Shown here piece by piece: positions 18,108 to 26,580 of a DNA stretch of 64,000 bases. How positions within the stretch are numbered: the stretch's first letter is position 1; each line of letters opens with the position of its first letter. The translations under genes were made by a program, and so were the position numbers. The notes under the pieces were generated by a model. That model saw nothing but the letters and a program-made list of their open reading frames with translations. It did not search any database and had not been told where the DNA came from. Source of the stretch: an uncultured Candidatus Poseidoniales archaeon. Lineage in GTDB: Archaea > Thermoplasmatota > Poseidoniia > Poseidoniales > Poseidoniaceae. The stretch covers positions 1-64,000 of the forward strand of contig CAJIYT010000004.1 of assembly GCA_905181715.1 (NCBI GenBank). Reading direction: 5' to 3'.

Positions 18108-18434
18108 ATGAAAACCGTGCGCATCAGAGAAAAAATCAAGAAGTTCCTATCTGAGAGACCACGCAATACTGCAGAGATTCTCGAGCATATAAACAGCACC
18201 ATGCGCCATGGCACTACAAGCCAACAATTGGGTAACGTACTCTCCAAAGACAAAGATATCGTAAAGGTTGGATATATCAAGAGATCTGGTATTCTTTCAG
18301 GCGGCTACGACATCTGCGAATGGGCAACAAGAATCTGGGTTTCAGAGAATTGTCCCGATTGGCAAGAAGGGCAACCACTACTGGTTGACTCTGAAGGTAA
18401 GGTCCTAACAAAGGATCTTATCCGCCGTGGATGA
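18108..18434 (+). CDS. Small winged-helix protein
   Basis: The 108-residue protein has a winged-helix shape: a basic first helix (VRIREKIKKFLSERP), a second helix TAEILEHINS, a recognition helix near TSQQLGNVLSKD, then the wing DIVKVGYIKRSG. The C-terminal 40 residues are polar with Trp residues and an acidic turn. Such DNA-binding domains are common in archaeal regulators, but the family was not identified. Start chosen at the ATG with GGAGG seven bases upstream rather than the preceding in-frame ATG at 18090. It is likely a regulator; its long leader suggests control of its own expression. Confidence 0.75.
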   Translation: MKTVRIREKIKKFLSERPRNTAEILEHINSTMRHGTTSQQLGNVLSKDKDIVKVGYIKRSGILSGGYDICEWATRIWVSENCPDWQEGQPLLVDSEGKVLTKDLIRRG

Positions 18435-18443
18435 ATATTTCAT

Positions 18444-19370
18444 TCATCCCTGGAAGATTGCTAGTGCTTCTTCAACCGAAGCGTCATTACAAATGATTTC
18501 ATGACACGCTGCAGCCATCTTGACTGCATCCTCAGTTTCCTTTTGATGAATATTACGTCCTGTAGCAGCTCCTCGACAACCTGCAACATGAATCTGTGAA
18601 TGTAATCTCTCTAAGAACTCACGAGGAGGAAGACTGCCTCCACCGCTGCAGATTATGCCGGTTCTACCCGCTGCTTCAACTGCTATTGCCAGACTTTCTG
18701 ACTGAGTCATACCGCCCCATGCTTTTGGATAATTTACCTTGGCGAAATCTGCACCTATACAAGCAGCAACACCTGCTGCGCCTGAAATCAATTGCGGATC
18801 CATTTCGTCAGCAACTGCCTGACCCCTTGGATACATCCACACGACAGCTATCAATCCTAATTCATGAGCACGGCTAATCATCGACGCTGCTTCAGTCAAC
18901 ATATCATGCTCATATTCGCTACCCAAATAGATAGTATAACCGATTCCAACTACATTGATACCGTTGTGAATAAGCCCCATCACATCATCGAGATCCCACA
19001 TTGCCATTGACAATGGGTCCCTTTGGGCGGTTTTTACCAAACCGCTCTTTGAATTCAACTTCACAAGATATGGTACATCCGGTGCATCACGGGCATACTT
19101 GGCTATCAATCCTAATTGACCTGCAAGAACACCTATGGTTCCCTCTTCGTGGCAAGCTAAACCAATTTCAAATAGATGACCTGGATCATTAGAGGAAAGT
19201 GGTACTTTGTTATCACCATCGTAAAAGTCATCATTGAGATGTTCGATTTTCTGATCACAAGCAAACAGGTTCATTGAACCACTATCTGCTGTTGCTGCCA
19301 TCATGTTTTCGACATAGGTTTCAACAAGGTCATCGGGTACATCGGCTGGTACGTGGAACTCAGAGGCCAT
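18444..19370 (-). CDS. fba: Class I fructose-bisphosphate aldolase, archaeal DhnA/LacD type
   Basis: The 308-residue TIM-barrel enzyme interconverts fructose 1,6-bisphosphate with dihydroxyacetone phosphate and glyceraldehyde 3-phosphate through a Schiff-base Lys. The segment ADFAKVNYP near 205-213 carries the strand-6 Lys expected to form the Schiff base, preceded by AVVWMYPRG (strand 5); SGGGSLPP near 240 and RGAATGRNIHQ near 264 form the phosphate site. The FACDQKIEHLN segment near residue 35 matches the archaeal family N-terminus. Length is slightly above the usual 265-300. ATG 19370 is preferred over an upstream start at 19394 that adds Arg/Ser-rich residues. With GlpX-type bisphosphatase at 24790 it supports gluconeogenesis. 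Confidence 0.9.
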   Translation of the reverse strand: MASEFHVPADVPDDLVETYVENMMAATADSGSMNLFACDQKIEHLNDDFYDGDNKVPLSSNDPGHLFEIGLACHEEGTIGVLAGQLGLIAKYARDAPDVPYLVKLNSKSGLVKTAQRDPLSMAMWDLDDVMGLIHNGINVVGIGYTIYLGSEYEHDMLTEAASMISRAHELGLIAVVWMYPRGQAVADEMDPQLISGAAGVAACIGADFAKVNYPKAWGGMTQSESLAIAVEAAGRTGIICSGGGSLPPREFLERLHSQIHVAGCRGAATGRNIHQKETEDAVKMAAACHEIICNDASVEEALAIFQG

Positions 19371-19422
19371 ACGGCCTTGCGACCTTGACCTCACGCTTCA
19401 AGACATCGCTGAAAAGAAGCGA

Positions 19423-20313
19423 TTACTGGCCAGTGAAATTTGGCACACGCTTTTCAACATATGCTGCTATTCCTTCCTTGGCATCACTGCTGCTGAATAG
19501 TGCTGATTGAAGTTCTCTCTCCAATGCGAGATGGTATTCGAAAGGAATCTCGGGGCCAGTCTGACAAGAGCGCTTGATGTTGCCAACAGCCTTTACAGCC
19601 TTATTAGGCAAGGTGAATTGACTTGCCCAATCGAGAACATTGACGCGGAACTCATCTGCACTGCCTTCCCATAGATGATTGATCAAATTATATCCAAGAG
19701 CATCTTCAAAAGACATCAATTCTCCTGTGACCATTATCTCTAGAGCCTTTGCTTTACCGATTAGACGAGTTAGGCGAGCGGTTCCTCCGGTTCCAGCAAG
19801 TACACCAAGATTAATCTCAGGAAGACCGACTTTGCCGGAGTTCTTACGCGCTATTCTGATGTCAGCAGCCATTGCAATCTCAAGACCGCCGCCAACTGCG
19901 TGACCATTCATTGCACAAATAACCAATTTGGATGTTTGCTCAAAGCGAGATAAGGTCTCATTTGCGTGAAGGCAGAAATTATACTTGAACCCAGGGGTAA
20001 CACTATTCAACATTTGAATGGATGCACCGGCGGAAAAGAATTTGTCTCCGTTTCCAGTTAGTACTATTACAGTTACATCATCATTGAATCGGGCCTTGAT
20101 TATCGCTTGATCGATATCACACATCATACCGTGAGTATAGGTGTTTGGTCCAACCTCTCCCTCAACCAAAGGTGCACCGGCCGAATTTGATGACAATTCA
20201 ATTACTGCGATGCCATTATTGGTAACACCGTAGTTTACCAGATTGTTTGTCATTGGCTCCAAGACGAGTCCGTGTAGGTTGCTCATAGAGCGGGCCACGC
20301 TGAAAGACATCAT
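19423..20313 (-). CDS. Enoyl-CoA hydratase/crotonase family
   Basis: The ~296-residue protein has the crotonase oxyanion and catalytic motifs: FFSAGASIQML near 103, HAVGGGLEIAMAADI near 138 with the first catalytic Glu, and LPEINLGVLAGTGGTARL near 160 with the second Glu, so hydratase chemistry (addition of water to trans-2-enoyl-CoA) is expected. The N-terminus is long and the true start is unclear; ATGs at 20313, 20310 and 20286 are all in frame. The gene follows GGR on the same strand after a 36-base gap, and precedes the aldolase by about 50 bases. Other crotonases in this window (30095, 41227) differ in active-site residues. Confidence 0.85.
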   Translation of the reverse strand: MMSFSVARSMSNLHGLVLEPMTNNLVNYGVTNNGIAVIELSSNSAGAPLVEGEVGPNTYTHGMMCDIDQAIIKARFNDDVTVIVLTGNGDKFFSAGASIQMLNSVTPGFKYNFCLHANETLSRFEQTSKLVICAMNGHAVGGGLEIAMAADIRIARKNSGKVGLPEINLGVLAGTGGTARLTRLIGKAKALEIMVTGELMSFEDALGYNLINHLWEGSADEFRVNVLDWASQFTLPNKAVKAVGNIKRSCQTGPEIPFEYHLALERELQSALFSSSDAKEGIAAYVEKRVPNFTGQ

Positions 20314-20352
20314 CAACTATTCGCCCTAAAAAATTACGAGATAGAGTGAAAA

Positions 20353-21612
20353 TTACTCTTCGTCGAAGGAGGTGTTTCCACCACTTCTACGCACAGCATC
20401 CCATCTTTCACCAACGGCAACCGCAGCTGGAGATGGTTCCCATACATCTCTTTTCAATGCCTTACGGAAAGGCATTCTTCGAACACCGCGACCCAATGCT
20501 TTCTCATCCTTTTCCAGCATGAAGCGATTGACAAGTCGATAAATTACTCGTTTCGCTATAGTAGGGCTGAACAGGCGAGATATCCATGCCAAGCCATCTC
20601 CCTTGCGCTTTTGATTCCTCATCCATTGTTTACACATGCGTTTGAACATCTTGTCACCAACTCTATTCATCAAGAAACGATTGGCGACACTAGTTCGGAC
20701 ATAGGGCAATAATTGCTTACGCACTTCTTTATCATAATCGCATTCCCCGAGAATATCCTTGGCAGCTAGAACGCCAGACCAAACCGCCATCCGCATGCCG
20801 AATCCCCACATGAAATCCTGAAGTCCGCCTGATTCACCAACGTAATACCTGCCATCACTTTTGTAATTTGAATTGATTGTGAAATCACCTTTACCACCAA
20901 CTCTTTTGACCGGTTGCCGGTCTACATCGGGATAATGCTCCTCGTACCAAGCGATAGTCTCGTTAAGAAAGCGGTCACTCTTACTCTGCTTTCGCCAAAG
21001 ACAGGTACAAATCAATCCTACACCGTCGATGATGATCATATACGAATATGCACCAGGTGCTAATTTGTCATTGAGCTGGAAAGTTATCAGATTCTCGTGC
21101 TTGGTTGTGAAGATTTCCCCATATGCCACAGCACTAGTTCCTTTAGGCCCACATGCGATAATATCGCAATCCTCAACTTGAACCCGAGACTTGTAGTGAA
21201 TATTTACCCCTGCTGCAAGTGCCATTCGCTTGAATCCTTGATCTATCGTATGTTCAGAAGTACCTCTCTCAACAATTCGATAAGCCACTCCATCTGTTTT
21301 GGCTTTACTGATTTCATCATCGGGATGTATCAAATCGACTACACTAAATTCGGTAGATTTGAACTCGCTACTATCTATGCCCCATTCCTTTAATTGGTCA
21401 AAGAAATCGATGCCAAGAGACCAGTTTTCCAAGGCTTGGAAATCACCATCAAACCGTGCTCCTGAATCGTTTCGGATATCATGAACATGGACCTCCCTGC
21501 CAGCGCGTGCTAATAGTGTCGCAGCAGCAAGTCCTGAGAGACCTGCCCCCATTATTTGCACCGGCCCCTCTACGCCCATGCCCTGCTTAGGTACGTTGAT
21601 GGTTTGAAGCAT
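20353..21612 (-). CDS. FAD-dependent oxidoreductase, geranylgeranyl-reductase-like
   Basis: The 419-residue flavoprotein opens with the dinucleotide-binding motif QIMGAGLSGLAAATLLA (GxGxxG) near 21-37 and the acidic strand VHVHD. The middle section around YYVGESGGLQDFMWGFGMRMAVWSG (the DxxG-like FAD motif region, here GESGGLQDF) near 275 resembles geranylgeranyl reductases and other family members that saturate isoprenoid double bonds in archaeal lipids. The C-terminal 100 residues are basic, with no obvious membrane helix. Two starts are possible: ATG at 21612 or 21579; the former leaves a 57-base divergent gap before the GT-C gene. Assignment to archaeal lipid reduction is by family resemblance and is less sure than the fold. 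Confidence 0.75.
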   Translation of the reverse strand: MLQTINVPKQGMGVEGPVQIMGAGLSGLAAATLLARAGREVHVHDIRNDSGARFDGDFQALENWSLGIDFFDQLKEWGIDSSEFKSTEFSVVDLIHPDDEISKAKTDGVAYRIVERGTSEHTIDQGFKRMALAAGVNIHYKSRVQVEDCDIIACGPKGTSAVAYGEIFTTKHENLITFQLNDKLAPGAYSYMIIIDGVGLICTCLWRKQSKSDRFLNETIAWYEEHYPDVDRQPVKRVGGKGDFTINSNYKSDGRYYVGESGGLQDFMWGFGMRMAVWSGVLAAKDILGECDYDKEVRKQLLPYVRTSVANRFLMNRVGDKMFKRMCKQWMRNQKRKGDGLAWISRLFSPTIAKRVIYRLVNRFMLEKDEKALGRGVRRMPFRKALKRDVWEPSPAAVAVGERWDAVRRSGGNTSFDEE

Positions 21613-21669
21613 ACGGTAGGCACGGTTTATACCATAAACACAAGAACCTCGATGTGATAACCGAAAGTA

Positions 21670-23820
21670 ATGGAGAAGCATTCTACCGCTGTTGACTCTA
21701 TTGAGCGCTGGTTTCTTTTTGCTCCAATGGTATTGTTGATTATTGCATGGTCACAATTGAATCTAATCCTACTTGGCTACAATACCTCTATCTTTTCGGT
21801 CCTCATATTGTTACCTTTTAGCCTGATTGTGGTCAATAGATTTGCTCCAAAAGCGGCGGTGAATAACACCTCATCCCATTGGGTATTGCTTACCCTTGTA
21901 ATAATCACGGCAATTTGTGAATTTATCAGACCCGCGGCAAGTTATGTTGTACAATACGATGGTGGTTATCATATCTTACAAGCTTCGACTTATGCTGGCA
22001 TTATTGATTTTAACGCATTTAGTAGCCGTGTATTTCGACCTCCTCTTTTACCGGTGCTCTTGAGCACCACGCTTGTTTTCGACGGAGGAGGCTCGCTATC
22101 ATTGATGTTGATGCGAGGCATAGTATTGCTCTTTGGCCTACAGACCTATGTCCTTGGTAAAAGATTGGGAGCATCGACAACCTCGGCTACGGTTCTTGCT
22201 ATTGCTGCTGTCACTTCACCAACTGTAATCGATTGGGGGGTGATGTATTACCATGGGGTTTTTGCGGCTATGTTAGCCACTATGGTCATGAATTTATTAT
22301 TACATATCGATTGGAAAAAATGTTCATCGGTATTGATGCTGTTCATCGGTTTCTCAGCGGGAGGGGTTGCTGTAGCACGATATTCATTCAGTTATCTATT
22401 GGGAATTATTGGATTTTCCGGATTGATGGCTAAAAGGATACAACCGATGCTGTGGTTCATTCTCGCATGGTCTTTAGCAGTACTTCCTTTCATGTTCAAC
22501 GACTGGCTAGAAACCGGTGATTTTCTTGCCTCGTTAAGACCACAAATAGGGTCACCGGTCGACAGGGCACTCGATCCAATCGAAGGCGTGGGTTGGTCTG
22601 CTGAGCAATTTCCTGTTCTCGGATATTTGGGTCTCAGGCTAGATCTACTTTCAGATGGAATATGGTTCCTTGCTATTGGTGGAATTGGATTACTTATACG
22701 GGACAAAAAGTGGAATGAACTTGCTGTAACATCGGCTATTACCATCCCACATATCATGATTTACAGTTTACTGCTTGGTTACGGTGAGGCGCGCTACATG
22801 CTGTTGGTAGTGCCGCTTTGCTGTGCATTGGCTGCGCTCTCTTTGGACATGATGATTAATTGGGTTGAGCAACTGATTAATCCACAAACAAAATCACTTG
22901 TTGAATCAAAGAATCCCGACGTCAAGAAAAAGAATATGTTGTATCTAAGCAAAGAAAGCTTTGATTCAGCGGTTCGATCAGCATTGTCGTGTATGATTAT
23001 CTGGTTGATTGTACTTGCCCCATTCGTAAACCATCTCGAAGATACCGATGAATATCATTGGTCTATGAATGACTGGACTGTTATGATGCGAAACATTGCT
23101 GAAAATGTCCCTGATGATGCGACAATTGTCGCCTCATCAAAAGATTATCAGATCATGTGGTTGACTAAAAACCCCTCAGATGAACCACTACACGCTTTTG
23201 ATTCGCTTCGCTCTTGGATGAATAGCACTGATGCAAGCCACATTATCACAAGAAGTCGAAGTTCACCTGAACCTTGTGCCAAAGATGTCACCCTGTGCAT
23301 CGAAGCACCCTGGTTAATTCCGGTCGCTGCTCTTAGCGATTCTAATGGTTGGATCGTTCTATGGGAATTCGATAGTGAAGCAGGAGAATACCAATCCAGT
23401 AATCTATCAATTGAATCAGTTGTGAATGTCGAAGATCAATGGCATCGACACGAAAATGGAACAACTGATCTGATTCGAAATGATCTCTTATTGGTAAGAC
23501 ACTACGACGATATAGTAACACTAAATCCTGCATTGGCCAATGCTACTTCTATTGAAATCGATATCGTAGTATTCAGATTCGATGCCTGGCCAGATGCTGC
23601 AATAGACCTTGAATATGGGCGGATAGGGGATATTAGTGACGATGAACGATTCTACGCCGCCTCTTGGAATGGCAGTTCATTCGCTCACAGTGGTCCCTTT
23701 GCTGAAAATAACTCCTTGCCATCCACCTTGAATGAATCATTTACCTTCAGTCCTTCGGATTATGGCCGTGGTGGGGCTTCAGGTGTTCATTATATCAGAT
23801 TGCGAGCAATAAATGATTAA
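21670..23820 (+). CDS. Multi-helix GT-C-type membrane protein with extracellular C-terminal domain
   Basis: The 716-residue protein has roughly eleven membrane helices in the first 460 residues and about 250 soluble residues after the last helix. The first large loop contains the acidic/aromatic pattern VVQYDGGYHIL near residue 95, where GT-C enzymes (PMT/ArnT/Alg) carry catalytic Asp or Glu residues, followed by a conserved-looking RPPLLPVLL. This suggests transfer of a sugar from a polyprenyl phosphate donor to a surface glycan or protein. The C-terminal region is Ser/Asn/Asp-rich and probably faces outside. No exact family was identified. Stop TAA at 23818-23820 is directly followed by the MoaE region. 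Confidence 0.7.
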   Translation: MEKHSTAVDSIERWFLFAPMVLLIIAWSQLNLILLGYNTSIFSVLILLPFSLIVVNRFAPKAAVNNTSSHWVLLTLVIITAICEFIRPAASYVVQYDGGYHILQASTYAGIIDFNAFSSRVFRPPLLPVLLSTTLVFDGGGSLSLMLMRGIVLLFGLQTYVLGKRLGASTTSATVLAIAAVTSPTVIDWGVMYYHGVFAAMLATMVMNLLLHIDWKKCSSVLMLFIGFSAGGVAVARYSFSYLLGIIGFSGLMAKRIQPMLWFILAWSLAVLPFMFNDWLETGDFLASLRPQIGSPVDRALDPIEGVGWSAEQFPVLGYLGLRLDLLSDGIWFLAIGGIGLLIRDKKWNELAVTSAITIPHIMIYSLLLGYGEARYMLLVVPLCCALAALSLDMMINWVEQLINPQTKSLVESKNPDVKKKNMLYLSKESFDSAVRSALSCMIIWLIVLAPFVNHLEDTDEYHWSMNDWTVMMRNIAENVPDDATIVASSKDYQIMWLTKNPSDEPLHAFDSLRSWMNSTDASHIITRSRSSPEPCAKDVTLCIEAPWLIPVAALSDSNGWIVLWEFDSEAGEYQSSNLSIESVVNVEDQWHRHENGTTDLIRNDLLLVRHYDDIVTLNPALANATSIEIDIVVFRFDAWPDAAIDLEYGRIGDISDDERFYAASWNGSSFAHSGPFAENNSLPSTLNESFTFSPSDYGRGGASGVHYIRLRAIND

Positions 23821-23865
23821 TTGAAAAATGGATGCATTGAAGCCATTGGCCATCATGCCGAGTTC

Positions 23866-24291
23866 ATGGCAGAGAATGTCATTATCGAGTTGGCCACCAA
23901 CGCTCTTGATTATGATGATTTACGTGATAAATTAAACTTCACTAACTGCGGTTGCATTGTCTCCTTTATCGGCATCACTCGTGGTCAAGATGAGGGTGAA
24001 GCAGTAATACGCTTAGAATTCGATGCTTGGCAAGATAGTTTGGAAAAAGTCCTCAGAGAACTTGCCGAACAAGCGATTAGTCGCTTCATGGTCCTTGGTA
24101 TCGCAATGTCTCATCGTATAGGATCAGTAGCACCTGAAGAGCCGATTGTTGCAATTCATGTAGGGGCGGCACACCGTGCTGAAGGTTTCGCCGCCTGTTC
24201 TTGGCTAATCGATGAACTAAAGTCCCAAGCACCTCTGTGGAAGAAGGAAGTCAAGTCTAGTGGCGAGAGTTGGAAGGCGGGATTGGGGTGA
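23866..24291 (+). CDS. moaE: Molybdopterin synthase catalytic subunit MoaE
   Basis: The 141-residue protein inserts dithiolene sulfur into precursor Z together with MoaD to make molybdopterin. Features: GCIVSFIGITRGQ near residue 27-40, LEFDAW, a helix KVLRELAEQA, HRIGSVAPEEPIVAIHVGAAHR near 85, and the catalytic PLWKKEVKSSG near 125 with the two conserved Lys. Length is usual. A TTG frame start at 23821 would add 15 unlike residues; the ATG at 23866 fits the family. It precedes MoaC by four bases. MoaD, MoaA and MoeA are not in the window. Confidence 0.92.
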   Translation: MAENVIIELATNALDYDDLRDKLNFTNCGCIVSFIGITRGQDEGEAVIRLEFDAWQDSLEKVLRELAEQAISRFMVLGIAMSHRIGSVAPEEPIVAIHVGAAHRAEGFAACSWLIDELKSQAPLWKKEVKSSGESWKAGLG

Positions 24292-24295
24292 AATT

Positions 24296-24745
24296 ATGAG
24301 TGAAAAAATACAGGCTATAGTCGATATAGGACAAAAACCAATTGTGGCTAGAAGGGCGGTCGCTAGCGGTATTCTGACTTTGAATTCTGCAAGTGCAAGT
24401 GCAATTCGTCAGAAAAAAGTCAGCAAAGGCGACGTTATCGAAGCTTCGACAATAGCTGCTATTCAAGCGGTAAAGGATACCCCTCGGATAATCCCTCATT
24501 GCCATCCCATCCCCTTGGAAAGTTGTAATGTCGAATGGACATGGCAGAATGATTCACTACGCTGCACCGTAACAGTTGGAGCGCATTATCGTACTGGAAT
24601 CGAAATGGAAGCGCTGACAGGAGTTAGTGCAGGATTGCTCTGTGCTCTCGATATGGTCAAGTCGTTTGAGAAAGATGAAAACGGTCAATATCCTACTGCT
24701 TCGATTGATGATATCAAGGTGATTGAGAAATTCAAATCACAATAA
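24296..24745 (+). CDS. moaC: Cyclic pyranopterin monophosphate synthase MoaC
   Basis: The 149-residue enzyme converts the MoaA product into cyclic pyranopterin monophosphate in molybdenum-cofactor synthesis. The motif TPRIIPHCHPIPL near 67-79 has the conserved His-Cys-His, and TGIEMEALTGVSAG near 103-116 is the family signature with catalytic Glu. The final IDDIKVIEKFKSQ resembles family ends. Its ATG lies four bases after the MoaE stop, so the two form an operon. It ends 45 bases before the bisphosphatase start. Confidence 0.93.
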   Translation: MSEKIQAIVDIGQKPIVARRAVASGILTLNSASASAIRQKKVSKGDVIEASTIAAIQAVKDTPRIIPHCHPIPLESCNVEWTWQNDSLRCTVTVGAHYRTGIEMEALTGVSAGLLCALDMVKSFEKDENGQYPTASIDDIKVIEKFKSQ

Positions 24746-24789
24746 TAATCGCCGCTGCCTTCATGGTCTGATGGTGATTGCCACGTGAT

Positions 24790-25743
24790 ATGGGCATGGT
24801 CAACGACCTCGCACACCATTTTCTCGAAGCGGTCGATCAGGCAGCTATAGCCAGTGCAGCTTGGCGCGGAAAAGGTGAGAAAAACAAGGCTGACGAGGCT
24901 GCAGTTGAAGCTATGCGATCTACCTTCGATAATGTTCCCTTCGACGGGCGTGTTGCTATTGGCGAAGGTGAGCGTGACGAAGCACCGATGTTGTGGATTG
25001 GTGAACCACTCGGTAATATGCAGGGTGTTGTCGGTGCTGCGTGTATCGATATAGCGGTTGACCCACTCGAGTGTACCAATAATTGCGCTTCCAATTCTCC
25101 TAATTCAATTGCCGTTCTAGCAGCTGCTCCACGTGGAGCACTACTCCATGCTCCTGATTGCTACATGGACAAAATCGCAGCTGGGCCAGAATTAGCAGGT
25201 CACATCTCGCTGGAAGGTGATGTCACTTACAATATCGAACAAGCAGCAAGTATTCTCGACAAACCAGTTTCAGAAGTACGTATAGTCGCACTCGACCGAG
25301 AACGTCATGCCGATTTGTTCAGGGAAATACGGTCAGTTGGCGCTGATTTACATCTGATGGGCGATGGTGATGTCTCAGGGGCAATATGGGCTGCCCGCCC
25401 TGATGGTCCATTCGATTTATTGATGGGTATTGGTGCTGCACCTGAAGGGGTTATTTCAGCCACTGCACTAAGGGGATTGGGAGGTGTTTTCGAAGGAAGA
25501 CTTGTCTTCCGATCACCTGAGGAAGAGAAGAGAGCAGAGAAGATGGTCGATGATGATTTGACTCGATTGTGGACTGCAAATGATCTCTGTAAATCCGATG
25601 ATGCGATTTTTGCTGCCTCTGGCGTGTGTGATGGATATCTACCTGGAGTCATTGTTGAAGATAGCCAAATCAAGACCTTTGCTGAATTAATCGATGTTGA
25701 AAGCGGTAAAGTAAGTCGCCACGACCGTATCCATCAACTTTGA
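24790..25743 (+). CDS. glpX: Class II fructose-1,6-bisphosphatase (GlpX)
   Basis: The 317-residue protein hydrolyses fructose 1,6-bisphosphate in gluconeogenesis with divalent metal. Signature pieces: KGEKNKADEAAVEAMR near 27-42, VAIGEGERDEAPML near 55 (metal ligands), DIAVDPLECTN near 85 (the D-x-DP-x-E metal site), MGDGDVSGAIWAA near 196 and GIGAAPEGVISATALRGLGG near 217. Length matches GlpX. The ATG at 24790 or 24796 is the likely start; an upstream TTG at 24778 would add four residues. Transcription probably continues from the MoaE-MoaC genes or from a promoter in the short gap. With class I aldolase it suggests sugar synthesis from C3 units. Confidence 0.92.
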   Translation: MGMVNDLAHHFLEAVDQAAIASAAWRGKGEKNKADEAAVEAMRSTFDNVPFDGRVAIGEGERDEAPMLWIGEPLGNMQGVVGAACIDIAVDPLECTNNCASNSPNSIAVLAAAPRGALLHAPDCYMDKIAAGPELAGHISLEGDVTYNIEQAASILDKPVSEVRIVALDRERHADLFREIRSVGADLHLMGDGDVSGAIWAARPDGPFDLLMGIGAAPEGVISATALRGLGGVFEGRLVFRSPEEEKRAEKMVDDDLTRLWTANDLCKSDDAIFAASGVCDGYLPGVIVEDSQIKTFAELIDVESGKVSRHDRIHQL

Positions 25744-25890
25744 CTGTAAAGAAAGTAAGCAAGTCCTGGGTGTTGTTACCCGAAGGATTGTAACTGGTAA
25801 AATAACCTAGAATCTCATTTATTGTCATGTAAGTTCTGATTTAGTGGAATAATACATGCACTTGAATAGAAAAACCCTCAGCGAATCACG
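25744..25890 (+). promoter_or_regulatory. Intergenic promoter region before HTH-10 regulator
   Basis: A 147-base AT-rich gap. Candidate TATA-like sequences are CATTTATTG near 25815 and GGAATAATAC near 25847; the latter is about 40 bases before the ATG. No repeat matching the tandem operator at 26518-26546 is present, so the regulator gene itself does not show an autoregulatory site of that kind. Confidence 0.3.
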
Positions 25891-26517
25891 ATGTCCAGTC
25901 ATCAGATGCGTATCGAAGTACGACTGCCTGAAGGGCATTGGGCTGGTGACGTGACCCGTGACAATCCCTCTGCCATACTACGTATTGACGAGCACATGGC
26001 CCTAGGAAAAGGACGAGGCAGTGCAAAAGCCTCTGCAAGTGAGGATATTTCGCAAACAATAAGTTCTCATCCTGGAATCGAAGACTTCCGAAGTTTGGAT
26101 CGATTGCGCTTTGCGGTTGACATCGGTCCTGAAGGAGGAGGTTTTCTCAAACCCCTTCGCGAGGTTGGCGTTATCCCTCACACTCCCTTTGAAGTGCGTG
26201 ATGGCTGGGTCAATTGGACTATTGAATGTAGTCGAGAAAAGATACGCGATTTGATTGGAAAATTCAAATCTGAAAATATTCCTCACCGATTGATTTCTAC
26301 AAAATCGTCTTCCTCGCGTTTGCTCACACCGAGACAACGTGAAGTCTTCGATGTAGCGATGCATGAGGGTTTTTACGATGTTAAGCGAAGAATAACCTTG
26401 ACTGAAATGGCCAATCTACTGGAAATATCCAAATCCACTCTCTCTGCACAATTACAGCGAATCGAAAGTTCGGTAATGCATTCATTTGCTGAAGAAATCC
26501 GTAGAACCAGTCCTTGA
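25891..26517 (+). CDS. HTH-10 family transcriptional regulator (Bat-type)
   Basis: The 208-residue protein ends with an HTH-10 domain, seen as LTPRQREVFDVAMHEGFYDV near 145-164, then RRITLTEMANLLEISKSTLS and QLQRIESSVM. This domain is known from bacterioopsin activator-like archaeal regulators. The N-terminal 140 residues form an alpha/beta sensor region similar to the segment that precedes HTH-10 in such proteins. In haloarchaea HTH-10 genes often sit beside oxygenase genes. Here the stop codon is directly followed by a tandem palindromic operator and then the BoxB-like oxygenase, so it is the obvious candidate regulator of that locus. Ligand unknown; an aromatic or acyl-CoA is a guess. Confidence 0.88.
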   Translation: MSSHQMRIEVRLPEGHWAGDVTRDNPSAILRIDEHMALGKGRGSAKASASEDISQTISSHPGIEDFRSLDRLRFAVDIGPEGGGFLKPLREVGVIPHTPFEVRDGWVNWTIECSREKIRDLIGKFKSENIPHRLISTKSSSSRLLTPRQREVFDVAMHEGFYDVKRRITLTEMANLLEISKSTLSAQLQRIESSVMHSFAEEIRRTSP

Positions 26518-26546
26518 GCGAACATGTCCGTGCGAACATGTTCGCA
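26518..26546 (+). promoter_or_regulatory. Tandem palindromic operator before the BoxB-like gene
   Basis: Immediately after the regulator stop codon there are two 14-base direct repeats, GCGAACATGTCCGT (26518-26531) and GCGAACATGTTCGC (26532-26545). The second lies in a perfect 16-base palindrome TGCGAACATGTTCGCA (26531-26546). The first copy is an imperfect palindrome. The 14-base phase and dyad symmetry are what a cooperatively binding dimeric regulator would recognise. It lies 35 bases before the ATG at 26581, overlapping where TATA or initiator elements are expected, so repression by blocking is plausible. An in-frame ATG at 26524 lies inside the operator and is therefore unlikely to be the start. 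Confidence 0.75.
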
Positions 26547-26580
26547 AAGTTCTCATAGTCAAGGCCGTATAGCACAGTGC

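Noticed and set aside
24778..25743. Extended TTG start for the bisphosphatase
   Set aside because: ATG at 24790 or 24796 starts in the right place; upstream residues are not family-like.
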